From contig JADWOT020000009.1 in NCBI GenBank assembly GCA_036345935.2, positions 7,211,381-7,275,380 of the forward strand: 64,000 bases of DNA, in the 5' to 3' direction. Shown here piece after piece: positions 51,326 to 60,600 of the stretch. Position 1 is the first letter of the stretch; the number at the start of each line of letters is the position of its first letter. The DNA is from Taenia hydatigena (taxonomy: Eukaryota > Platyhelminthes > Cestoda > Cyclophyllidea > Taeniidae). Under the pieces are notes generated by a model. The model worked only from the letters and a program-made list of their open reading frames with translations. It ran no database searches and had not been told where the DNA came from. The translations under genes were made by a program, and so were the position numbers.

Positions 51326-51743
51326 TGTAGCATTCTGAGACGTTTTTAAAGGCAAAAGAAGGCAGAACACTATGGTAGAATATATACATTCAACAGACAA
51401 GGGGGAACTAGCTGCAGGCATGGCCCAGAGGCCAGCCTGCGCAGCTAGGGCAATATGGTTGTAGAAGGTTCCTCCTCCTCCTTATTATCGTCATGTTATT
51501 ATAAATCTGCTTAGGCTTGGACATTTTTATTCTGAGTGTGAGAGGGGGCACAGCGAGACCTTATAAGAGAGTTTAGGACGGGGATAAGTCACGCTCCTGG
51601 GAGTCACCGCGCCGCTCCGCCACTAGGTTCAAATTGTTCTCCTGCCTCTGGCTTACAAAGCACATTTAAAGAACATAAGTATTACAATGGTCACCTCTGT
51701 GGCCCTGACCGAAACCGGCAGCCCAAGCAAACGAAGTATTACA
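51326..51743 (-). mobile_element. Type I solo LTR interrupted by a nested type II LTR
   Basis: Outer element starts TGTAGCATTCTGAG at 51326 and ends AAGTATTACA at 51743. Its halves (51326-51459 and 51687-51743) make a 186-bp LTR once the insert and one target copy are removed. Flanks GTAAT (51321-51325) and GTGAT (51744-51748) look like a 5-bp duplication with one change. The continuous family sequence across the insertion (gcaatatggtcacctctgtgg) matches other copies. Strand follows the inferred primer-binding-site polarity. Confidence 0.8.
51460..51686. mobile_element. Type II solo LTR nested in a type I LTR
   Basis: This 227-bp sequence TGTAGAAGGTTCC...AAGTATTACA is flanked by a perfect 5-bp duplication ATGGT (51455-51459 and 51687-51691). 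A second copy of identical length lies at 54507-54733, also inside a type I LTR. TG...CA ends and the 5-bp duplication identify an LTR; no internal region is present. It contains tataaatctgc, which could be a core promoter. Confidence 0.85.
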
Positions 51744-51829
51744 GTGATGATACTACTTTCGCATGGCAATGATTCCGTCTGTTCAGATTTGTGAGAGTCT
51801 ACTTCTACCTATCAACATACAGCACCTAA

Positions 51830-52005
51830 CGTAGCGTCCCGAGGCTCCCTCGAAGGCAAAAGAAGGCAGAATGCTAGAGTAGAATATATATATTCAACGG
51901 ACAGAGGGAAATAGGCTGCTGGCATGGTCCGGAGGCCAGCCCACGCAGCTAGGGCAGTACGTCAACCCCCGTGACCTTGACCGAACCCGGTAGTTCCAAC
52001 AAACA
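51830..52005 (-). mobile_element. Type I solo LTR
   Basis: About 176 bp starting (C)GTAGCGTCCCGAGG and ending AAAGTAACACA, same orientation as the copy at 51326 and 86 bp after it. Flanks CCTAA (51825-51829) and CCCAA (52006-52010) fit a decayed 5-bp duplication. Contains the conserved gaatatatatattc segment. Confidence 0.8.
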
Positions 52006-52610
52006 AAGTAACACACCCAACACTATGTAGCACTATGGGCGAAAGAAGATACCAGAAACAGAAAGCACACATCAGGCACGCGAAAAAAACAAGGACTCCT
52101 GGCGCGGCGAAGATATCGACCAAGTGGCTCCTAACCGAAAGCGGGAGCTTAAAAAATAAAAGTATTGCACATAAGAACTACTTACCAAGTTTTGTTTTAG
52201 TTGTGCTGACGGTTTCCTTTTTGATGTACTAACACAAATACAAAAAGGCACTAATCGAAAGTGATTCTACATAGAATGCACAATTCTGCGCTGCTACGCC
52301 TGTACGAAGCGTTGGTTTTTCGAAACATAAATTGGGATTCCATTCGTGGAAGACCACCGCTTCTTACCCACCGCATCGACTGCAACAAAACTGCAGGCTT
52401 TCTGTCGTAGGCATGCCTTCCTTGGCGGCATTTACGATATCCGGTTCATAAGTCGCAACAGTGCATTTAAATTTTGCATTCTATGCAGTCTCCACATTTA
52501 AGGATGTCGTAGTTGTTGGACGTGTTCTTTTTATCGGTTTTGTACCTAAATGTTGAGATGCATTTTAGTCCTTGATTTACTGCAATATCTTTCTAGAATA
52601 GTGCTGTGTT
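52006..52610. other. Spacer within the LTR cluster
   Basis: About 600 bp of unassigned sequence between LTR copies. A 65-codon frame at 52035-52232 has no recognisable product. Confidence 0.4.
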
Positions 52611-52762
52611 TGTAGCGGCCCAAGACCCCCTTGAAGGCAAAAGAAGGCAAAATACGAGGGCTTTTGGCATGGTCCAGAGGTCCGCCCACTTGGCCAGGGC
52701 AAAATGGCCATCTCTCTGCGACCGAAACCGAAACCAGCAGTCATAACAAACACAGTATTGCA
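52611..52762 (-). mobile_element. Type I LTR, internally deleted
   Basis: About 152 bp starting TGTAGCGGCCC and ending CAGTATTGCA. It lacks the TATA-like segment and the adjoining block found in other copies (sequence runs from agaaggcaaaat directly to the ggcatggtccagagg block). No clear target duplication. Confidence 0.7.
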
Positions 52763-53151
52763 GCAGTGGTCCAATTTTTTAATTCCAGATCCTCTCCGAA
52801 TGCGTCCCAGTTCCAGGACCTCTATCTTTCCACGTTGCCTTCCCCACGATATTCCTGGCCAGAGTTCCAGATTATCTTATGAGTTGATTTGCAGAATTGA
52901 GGAGACATGTTCCTATAGATTTGTTTAATCTGATTATTAGCAATTATTTGATATATTTTGATAACTACATGTTTAACCACGTGTGCTTTTGAGTCCCTGA
53001 AAGTCACATGTTGACAAGGCGGCATAGCCTTTAAGACGTGCCGCATGCCCACCAGGCATTCTGGGAATTAATAACAAAAGTTCCTCCATAATATTATTGC
53101 ATGGCACGGCCTTAAGAAACGCGAAATTTTGCGCTTATGTTTCTTCAGATG

Positions 53152-53203
53152 TGTAGCGTCCTGAGGCTCCCTTGAAGGCAAAAGAAGGCATAATGCTAGA
53201 GTA

Positions 53204-53241
<38 letters not shown>

Positions 53242-53998
53242 CGGACAGAGGGAAATAAGCTGCTGGCATGCCCCTGAGGCCAGCCTACGCAGCTAGGGTA
53301 ATATGGCCACCTCTGTGACCCTGACCGGAACCGGTCGTCGTTCCCGACGCACTTCTTCGCACACCTCCCGCGTCAGCTATCACAACGTAGTCAGTGCTGC
53401 AAGAAGCACCCACGAGTTAACCATGCCAGTCGCCGACATTCGACGCGATTGAGGCGAGGCCTGACACCAACGTCAGTGATCCCTCTTGGCAGTGCATTGC
53501 ACTTCGAGTTTCGTTTGGCTTGGAAACAAAGTCCAGAATAAGTGGTTCTGCCGAACATCAGTATGTCCGTAGGGGGGCGTTAGCACGCCGATCTCCTTAA
53601 GCAAGTATAGTAGGGGTAATCTTCGAAACGAAACCTTCCAGGTGGTCAATGGCTAGTGTCGCTCCAGTTGTTGATAGCTTTCTTGTAGGGCACGGAGATG
53701 GGATGGATGCCGGAGGTGGACGTCGTTCGTGCCCCATCCGTAGCACATGCACTTATTTCGCACCGCTGCAACATGCTGCAGGCGGTAGAGATCGTAATAA
53801 ACCCACTGCCACCAATGTAGCGTCCCGAGGCTCCCTCGAAGGCAAAAGAAGGCAGAATACTAGGGTTGAATATATGTATTCAATGGGCAGAGGGAAATAA
53901 GCCGCTGGCATAGCCCAGCGGCCAGCCTACGCAGCTAGGGCAAGATGGCCACCCCTCTCACCCTGACCAGAAACCGGTAGTACAAATAAAGTACTACA
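53152..53998 (-). mobile_element. Candidate TRIM: short composite LTR element with two LTRs
   Basis: Two type I LTRs in the same orientation (53152-about 53335 and 53816-53998) enclose about 480 bp without a significant reading frame. GATG occurs at both outer edges (53148-53151, 53999-54002), a possible 4-5 bp duplication. Read on the minus strand, the LTR ending GACGCTACA is followed by TTGGTGGCAGTGGG, which starts near TGG as primer-binding sites do, and a purine-rich stretch precedes the other LTR. This is the plan of terminal-repeat retrotransposons in miniature, a class reported from taeniid tapeworms (recalled, not compared). The LTRs differ at many positions and the downstream LTR lacks about 25 bp of its start, so the insertion is old, or these are two independent solo LTRs. 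Confidence 0.6.
53206..53237. repeat. (AT)n run expanded inside an LTR
   Basis: About 32 bp of alternating AT at the TATA-like position of the type I LTR. Other copies have 10-16 bp here; the copy at 21445 is also expanded. Confidence 0.85.
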
Positions 53999-54201
53999 GA
54001 TGCATCTTTCGGGCATGAGGCGAAAACACGATCAAAACGCCGCCTTTAACGAAGCCAACTCTTCCAAAATCGACTGGAGCCACCCTTCCAGCTCACGTTA
54101 AAACTAGTTCGATCCCCATTTAACTAAGGCAATAAATACGGCAAAAAATAATCAGTTTGCTTGGGCCAAAAATTAGGGAAAAGGAAACGGTGAAAGAGTA
54201 T

Positions 54202-54252
54202 TGTAATGCTTTGTTTGCTCTGACTGCCGGTTTCGGTTACTCGAGTGGCCAA
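54202..54252 (-). mobile_element. 5' fragment of a type I LTR
   Basis: Starts TGTAATGCTTTGTTTGC and breaks off after cgagtggccaa, directly abutting the next LTR start at 54253. The first 51 bp of the family only, so either a truncated copy into which the next element inserted or a recombination product. Confidence 0.65.
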
Positions 54253-54438
54253 TGCAGTGCTTTGTTTGTTGGAACTACCGGTTCCGGTGAAGGTCACAGA
54301 GGTGGCCATATTGGCTTAGCTGCGTGAGCTGGCCCCCGAGCCATGCCAGCAGCTTATTTCCCTCTGTCCGTTGAATATATATATTCTACCCTAGCATTAT
54401 GCCTTCTTTTGCCTTCAAGGGAGCCTCGGGACGCTACA
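54253..54438 (-). mobile_element. Type I LTR, reverse orientation relative to the upstream copies
   Basis: 186 bp starting TGCAGTGCTTTG and ending GACGCTACA, with ttgaatatatatattc internally. It is the reverse complement of the copies at 51326-53998 and well preserved, and reads left to right in the inferred U3-R-U5 direction, so its sense strand is opposite to theirs. Strand entries for all copies are tied to the polarity inferred at 53152-53998 and are tentative. No matching target duplication was found. Confidence 0.75.
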
Positions 54439-54440
54439 AC

Positions 54441-54776
54441 CAGGCCTCCAGGCCAAGCCAGTATCCTCATTCCCTCTGTTTATTGAGCATTCTGCCATAG
54501 TATCATTGTAGAGGGCCCCGCCTCCTCCCTATTTCTGCCCTTACTATCAGAAGGCCGAGTACGCCTTGACATCTTTATTGTAGGTCAGAGAGAAGGTATA
54601 GGGTAGATTGTAAAAGAGTTCAAGACGGAGATACGTCATCCTCTGAGAAGGAACCACGCTGCTCTGTGATCAGGCCCATCTTGTTCTCCCGCCTCTGGCC
54701 TACAAAGCACATTCAAAGAACATAAGTATTGTATCTATGTCTTTCTTCACCTTCAAGGGCATTTCAAGTCGCGACA
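54441..54776 (-). mobile_element. 5'-truncated type I LTR carrying a nested type II LTR
   Basis: Fragments 54441-54506 (aggcctccaggcc...ctgccatagtatcat) and 54734-54776 (ctatgtctttcttcacc...gtcgcgaca) reconstitute the 3' two-thirds of a type I LTR in the same orientation as 54253-54438. They are split by the type II copy at 54507-54733. Confidence 0.65.
54507..54733. mobile_element. Type II solo LTR, second nested copy
   Basis: 227 bp, TGTAGAGGGCCCC...AAGTATTGTA, the same length as the copy at 51460-51686 and alignable along its whole length (tcctccct, aaagagttcaagacgg, cctctggcctacaaagcac). Flanks tatcat and tatctat suggest a mutated target duplication. It lies within the TATA-proximal part of a type I LTR. 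Confidence 0.75.
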
Positions 54777-55219
54777 AGTATTCAGATTTCCCTGTTTGCC
54801 AAACGAAATCAAATTCGTGCGAAAAATTTGCGAAGTTGGTTAGTGGCAAAAATTTGTGCATATCATGGCAGTAAAGAACACAGAAGGCAATTATTTAGAA
54901 GTGTCTATCTAGTAAGAAGTGTCAGAACTTAATTTTCGCAAGTAAAAAATTGTGCGAATATTTAGAGGAGTTCAGCTGCTCGCAGCAATACAACGGTATT
55001 GTTTGCACGTTTAGATTACATATGTTAGCTAAGTACTGCAGGCAGCATGACATAAATGGTTACAAGTGGGCGCTTAATGTAATATAAAACGTGTTTTGGC
55101 AGGCACGTTATAAATTCGATTAAGCTTAATTTAAAATACTTTTTTACTATTGTTTAAATACCCTTACTTGCTCAGTCGCCTTTAAATTCCGAAGCTTCGT
55201 GCATAGGGTGCTTGTGAAG
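54777..55219 (+). promoter_or_regulatory. 5' flank of La, presumed promoter region
   Basis: About 440 bp between the last LTR and the La start codon. No core element can be named; the sequence is AT-rich and T-rich towards the gene. LTRs lie immediately upstream and could contribute promoter activity. Confidence 0.3.
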
Positions 55220-57474
55220 ATGGTTGACTCGGATCTGGATGCAAAAGTGCTTCGACAGGTGGAGGTACTTTGTATTTGCGGTGAATTTACTTCCTAGTAC
55301 TACTTTGGTGATATAAATCTCCCAAAGGACACCTTTTTAAAAAAAACGCTCGAAGAAAACGGTGGCTGTATGTTGGTACTTAAGCTTACTTGTTTTAGGG
55401 ATGCCGTTTGATATTTTGCTAAAATTCAAAAGACTGAAACAACTCTCCACTGACATTGATGTTATTAAAAATGCGCTTATGAAGTCTGATTTAGTTGAGG
55501 TCGGGGAAAATGGTGTTCGTCGTGTGCCGTCGAATCCTGCGCCGGAAACTCTATCTCAGGCTCTCGCCATTCACGGAGACAGAGCTCTTTATGTAAAAGG
55601 ATTCCCTACCACATTGTCGCTTGATGAAATAATATCCTGGCTTGAGAGCATCGCTGGAGAGACGTATGATGTGTTCTGCAAGCGACTTCCAAACAAGTCG
55701 TTTAAGGTAAAATGGCCGTATAGCAACAGACTGAATGTGCTATAGGGGAGCATTTATGTCACATTTAGGGAGAAGGAGGCTGCCGAGAAATTCATGACCT
55801 CCCCAGATTGTGCGGAATTTAATGGGAACCCTCTACTCCGCAAGTGGTAGTAAGTTCAATGCATTGAAATAGCGTCGCGAGTTTGAAATTCCATACTGGT
55901 TTTGCTGTCTTGTGTGATTAAAATCAAGTAATACTGACGTGCATCATTTAGCAAAGATTACTTGGAGGACAAGATAAAAGCAAGAGAGGCAAGGATTGAG
56001 GAGAAGAACAAAAAAAATGATCGTAAAAGGAATGAGGTTATTTCCCGGATGACAGTTGGGGCCCTTATTGAACTCGCCGGTCTTCCACTTCAAAGTAAGT
56101 TGTCTTTTTGAGCAAAGGTTACATGGGCTGCTACTGATCTATGCGTTGACCTTTATAATGAAATGAACTAAATGTATTTCTTATGCACTTCCTTTGGCCT
56201 CCCGTAAAGCTGAGAATACTTGTCTTAGCTTTTGTGCTCGCTTTGGAGGGTGGGCTTAGCCATTGTTGTTTGCAGTTGTTATTATGTGTATTTTACAGGC
56301 TTCATACGCCACTCTTTTTTCATCCACAATAATCTAACTTTGTATTGGATTAAGCGTCCAAGGCGGATAAACCGAAATCCGAGAAACATGTTGGCGAAAC
56401 CAAGGAAAAGATAGCCGAGGAAAGCAATAGGGGTGAGGCGAACAATGAATCGGAAAGCAAAACAGATGCTTCAGTTGGTGAAAGAGGTGATGAAAATAGA
56501 CAGACGGTCTCCCATCTCAAATCATGGATAAATGAAATGGTACTGTTACCATCCATGCGGAGGTTTGGTTCATGTATACATACTATTGAACTTTCAGCAT
56601 TGCTGTTATTGAATAATTTTGCGCACGGTGAAGTTACTACTCTTTTTGAAACTTTTAGTTGAACTCTACTGTTCCCCTTGCTTGGATTGACGTCGACCCC
56701 TCGGGAAACAAAGCAATAGTTCGTTTTAAAGAGCCTAATTCTGCTGGATCAGCCCTTGAAAAACTTACTAAAGCATTTGAAGGGGGCAAAATTGTGTATA
56801 ACGAATCCCAAATCACTGCTAGGCTAATTGAAGGTGATTTGCTGTTTTAGCCATTTCAATTACCAGGCCAGTCGATATGGCTGCATTCTGATTTTTAATG
56901 CATTTAGATAGCATCCAGTTCGCTTTTGCATCCATTTTTTTTCAAATTTAGGCGACGAAGAGATTGATGTTTGGAGAAAAATCCTTAGTACTATGAAGTC
57001 TAAAAAGCGAAAGGCGGGAAGATCTAACGTGAGTTTGAGCTGAATTGTCACTGATTCTAATTGCATCAGCTGAGGCGTATAGTTTGTTCTCCGTAACTTT
57101 CACTTCCCGCATGATCTTCGACTTTTTGATGGAGCCACCAAAGTAGATTTAGCCATTTTTATTATGCTAATTTGGTATTAGATTTTTCAAATGTTTTAAA
57201 CCTCAATGTTTGAACACTAGGTACTCTGTTCGTAATATAAATTAGTAAGTTTCAAAAGCTGTGTCGTTACCGTAATGGCTGCTCCGCTCTCGGTTGTACT
57301 GTCCTTTTTATCGCTCACTGAAAACTTTGTTGTTCCGGGCTTTTTTCTTGTATCAAAACCATAGTGTGACATGCAAAGCTCTTGATGGTAGTCTGTGATA
57401 TCTGTTTAAAAATTGATCCTGTTTTTTTTCACTAGGGTGGAAAATTTGGGAGCAAGCGTCGTCGCCATAACTAA
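55220..57474 (+). CDS. SSB: La protein (RNA 3' oligo-U binding chaperone)
   Basis: Nine exons: 55220-55264, 55298-55367, 55399-55706, 55746-55849, 55952-56094, 56355-56539, 56659-56833, 56952-57028 and 57436-57474 (TAA), 381 residues against about 408 in human. La binds the UUU-OH ends of new Pol III transcripts and helps their folding and processing in the nucleus. The La motif covers residues 8-85 and keeps Q13, Y16, Y17, D26, F28 and F48, equivalent to human Q20, Y23, Y24, D33, F35 and F55 of the UUU-OH pocket. RRM1 follows (ALYVKGFPT; FKGSIYVTF), then a charged linker, an atypical C-terminal RRM (VPLAWIDV...IVRF...ITARLIEG) and a basic tail (KSKKRKAGRSN, KRRRHN) likely for nuclear import. 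Introns 1-3 are 33, 31 and 39 nt. The ATG at 55220 gives the normal family N-terminus. Confidence 0.96.
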
Positions 57475-57510
57475 GTTTGTACACATTGTTGCCCTTCTTT
57501 TTAAGTGCTT

Positions 57511-57516
57511 AATAAA
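57511..57516 (+). terminator. Polyadenylation signal AATAAA of La
   Basis: Canonical AATAAA 37 nt after the La stop, giving a very short 3' UTR. It lies 140 nt upstream of the first EZH2 acceptor, the close spacing seen between genes of trans-spliced polycistrons. Confidence 0.8.
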
Positions 57517-57632
57517 AATGGGTTAATCCGTACAAACTTTTGTTTTGCCCATGGCTCAGCGTGTTTTGGAACGCTTGTCTTCAATATAGCTGCATGCTCG
57601 ACCGAGCATTCTTTACAAAGGCAATATATTAT

Positions 57633-57655
57633 GTGCTTTTTTCTCGTTTAATTAG
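57633..57655 (+). promoter_or_regulatory. Putative spliced-leader trans-splice acceptor for EZH2
   Basis: The pyrimidine-rich run gtgcttttttctcgtttaattag ends in AG at 57654-57655, directly before the first recognisable EZH2 exon. No upstream exon that fits its phase was found between La's poly(A) signal and this site. Flatworm spliced leaders can end in AUG, which would join here as ATG|GCA in the open frame. A cis-spliced tiny first exon elsewhere remains possible. Confidence 0.5.
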
Positions 57656-60600
57656 GCAACGAGAAATCCGGGTCGAAGGCCCCAAAGAACCACTACTTGT
57701 GCGGACGACAGGTCATCTATCGTAGATTCCGTCAATTCCAATGCTAGAAGGCGCCGTTCGAATCGGCGTTATACAGCCACCTCCACTAGACAAAGAAGCG
57801 ACAGTCGAAAGCGCATCTTACAGAACGCCATAAGGGATATATATCAGTTCATTAGGAAACGTCATTTACTAGCTAAATGGAATCGTGTGGGAGTCTTGTA
57901 TCGCAGGAATGATGCCCTCATTGATAAGCAGCTTAAGGAGGCCGCAAATCGTAATTGGAAGAATCTAAGTGTGTCCGGCAGTGGAGTTTCTTCAAATGCA
58001 CTACTTCTGGCTGCACCAGTCGAAATACCTCAGCTGTACAGTCAGTTGGGACGATTCGAAGCTAAGATAAACGGATATGTTGCCCGTGTTGGCGTGTCCA
58101 TCATTCCTCCTGTAGGTTTTACTCTAAAAAGAGTGTCTTCAATGGTTTCGATACCTTGTCACGTGTCAAAGCCTGTGTAGTTCCTACGTTGCTAAGTCTT
58201 GGCCACACTTCTGGTCTCGTAGCTGACCCAAACGCCGATTGGTGCTGCCTCGGTGAGCACAACTAATGTGGAAAGGGTTTCAGGGTTGAGAGCGTTTTCT
58301 TTAGCTGCCTTCTATCGGTCGAGAATGCTTCGGCTGTCGGGTCATTCATGTCACTTGTAATTTATACTATATTGCTAGAATTTGGTGAATTCATTGAATA
58401 GCTCACTAAGTCCACCGATAAAAAACCTTGAGCACAGTAAAAAAGGTAGTCTACCTTTGGTATCCCAGTTCTTGCATGCTTTTGGATTATGATCACGAGA
58501 TAACAGTCGTTATTTTTAAATCAGGTAGATCCCGTTCCCGCAATGTCCAGTTGGGCTCCTGTGCAACTGAATTATTCCGTAGAGGACGAGCCTGTGCTTA
58601 ATCACTTACCCTACATGGGAGAGGAACAGGCTCAGGATGATGTCTTTTTAGAGGAACTACTTAACAATTACGATGGGCGCCTACACGGGAATTTTCCTTT
58701 TGACTTTGAGTCGCATCTAACTGTGGAGTTGGTCGACACAGTACATTCAAAATGGGAAACTTTACCCAATACCGAAATTGTTGAAAGTCCAAAGTCCTTC
58801 CATTATGACTGTGAAGGGTATCATCAGGAAAAGGAGGCGGAAAATAGGCCCTGTGGACAAGTTGCGGTCGGAAACCATAATGTAATTGATAGGTTGATGT
58901 GCCGCACTTATGCTTCAATCAGTTTTCAATAGATAGAGGTGTGCCAAATATTTATGCTTAATTGCAATGCCGTTAGCACGTCTATGTTATTTTCCATATC
59001 TTGCGTTCCACCACGTATGAGAATGTTTGTTCTCTAGAAATTTGAGCAGGAAGATTGTGCGAATGAAGATGTTGCCATTTCTCATAAGTCGAAGTTGTCC
59101 ACTTTCGGTTCAAATCCCTCAAAGTGCCCTTCGAGTTCTTCGAAGAATTCTGCCGCAGCAGCAGATGCTTCCGCTGAAACAAACGTTTCGAGGGTTTCAT
59201 CGGATTCAGGCATCTCTGATTCCGTTTTTAAGGTCTATTAATGCTGTTTTTATCATTGATGCGTAAAATGATTCAGCCAAGATGTTTACCGACATTGTTC
59301 TTAGGCGATTGCTTTGACATTTGGTTCCGTCGAAGACTCGAACAAACTTCAAGTCCATTACTGCGAAATGAAAAATGCTGGAAATAGCTCAGTCGTGAGT
59401 AGTCCACTTTTATATTAATGTGCAGCTTTGCTCTAGTAGAGTATTAGAATTTTCCTATTTCAGTGTTTCCATCGCGTCGCGTACTCACTTTGCCTTTTGA
59501 GTAAGAACGTCGTGGAAACGACTTTTAGGGCTGTTATCTATTTCGGAGGTAAATGGAAGCCATTCCATTAAAGTACTAACTTTATTGCTGCTAATTTAGG
59601 CACCCGAGACTGGCACGCCATCATGTCCAAACTTGGATGATCCTGTTGAAGTAAGGGAAGTTTGTGATCGAGAGCAGAAGAGGCCTTCTCGTCACGACGC
59701 ATTGCATACCTTTCGCGCTCTCTTTTGCCGACGTTGCTTCAAGTACGACTGCGCTCTTCATCCCTACAAATCAACGCAGACGATGTGGAGCCACCGGTGG
59801 CCTGTGAAGTCGTGGGCGTGCTCAAGTGAATCGTCTTATTTGCATTTTTATGCACCTTGAAACCTTCTGTCATCATAGCTTTGTTTTTAAAATGTTTTAG
59901 AAACGAGATTTCCTATCAAATCGCGTCTCTGCTCCTCTTATAGATCTTCCGCTGTGTGGTCCCGATTGCATTCGTGCACTTCGGGGTGTAGGTGTAGAAA
60001 ACGCAGGAAAGGAATACAAAGCTAAGGAGGGTGAGAAAGAACCAGAGTGGGAAATCACGGAGCAGACTCTTTTTGAAGTCCTTGCCCCTATATACGTTCC
60101 TTTCGGTCAACCAAGCTTCCAAAACCATAACTGGTGTTGCGTTCTTTCTGGTTTTATTAAAACCCGAACTTGCAAGGAGGCAAGTCTCTTATATCTCATA
60201 TATCTCTTGATTCAGCCCAGACCTAAGGCTTTGTTAAATATTTTAAAGTCGCTTTTGAATGGTTGCCAACGCGCCAAAATAATCTTGATCATTCATGCGT
60301 TTCTCTGACTTTTGACAATACTTTCAAACGCCATTCTGCTTTTCAACTAGGTCCTTCGTTATTGCGAGAATAAGATATCAAAGGATCCGTTTGTTTTGTT
60401 TGGCCATGATGCGGGTCAATCACGCCTTGTTAATCAGTACAATGACGAGGTCTCCATTCCAAACATCCGCAACGGGAAACGATTTTTTGGCGACACCAAT
60501 TCCGATTTCGATGACCTGATCTCAGATGACGAGGATGGGGTAGGAGCGAATGGTGATATCATTGGATTCTTGGTTGGAGGAAAAAAAAGGCGAAGGAAGG

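Noticed and set aside
59463..59553. Exon-like open segment between EZH2 exons 4 and 5 with acceptor ctatttcag
   Set aside because: Its phases do not allow the flanking exons to be read, and the family sequence is continuous without it (VFKAIALTFG...SSV joined to [15 protein letters not shown]).
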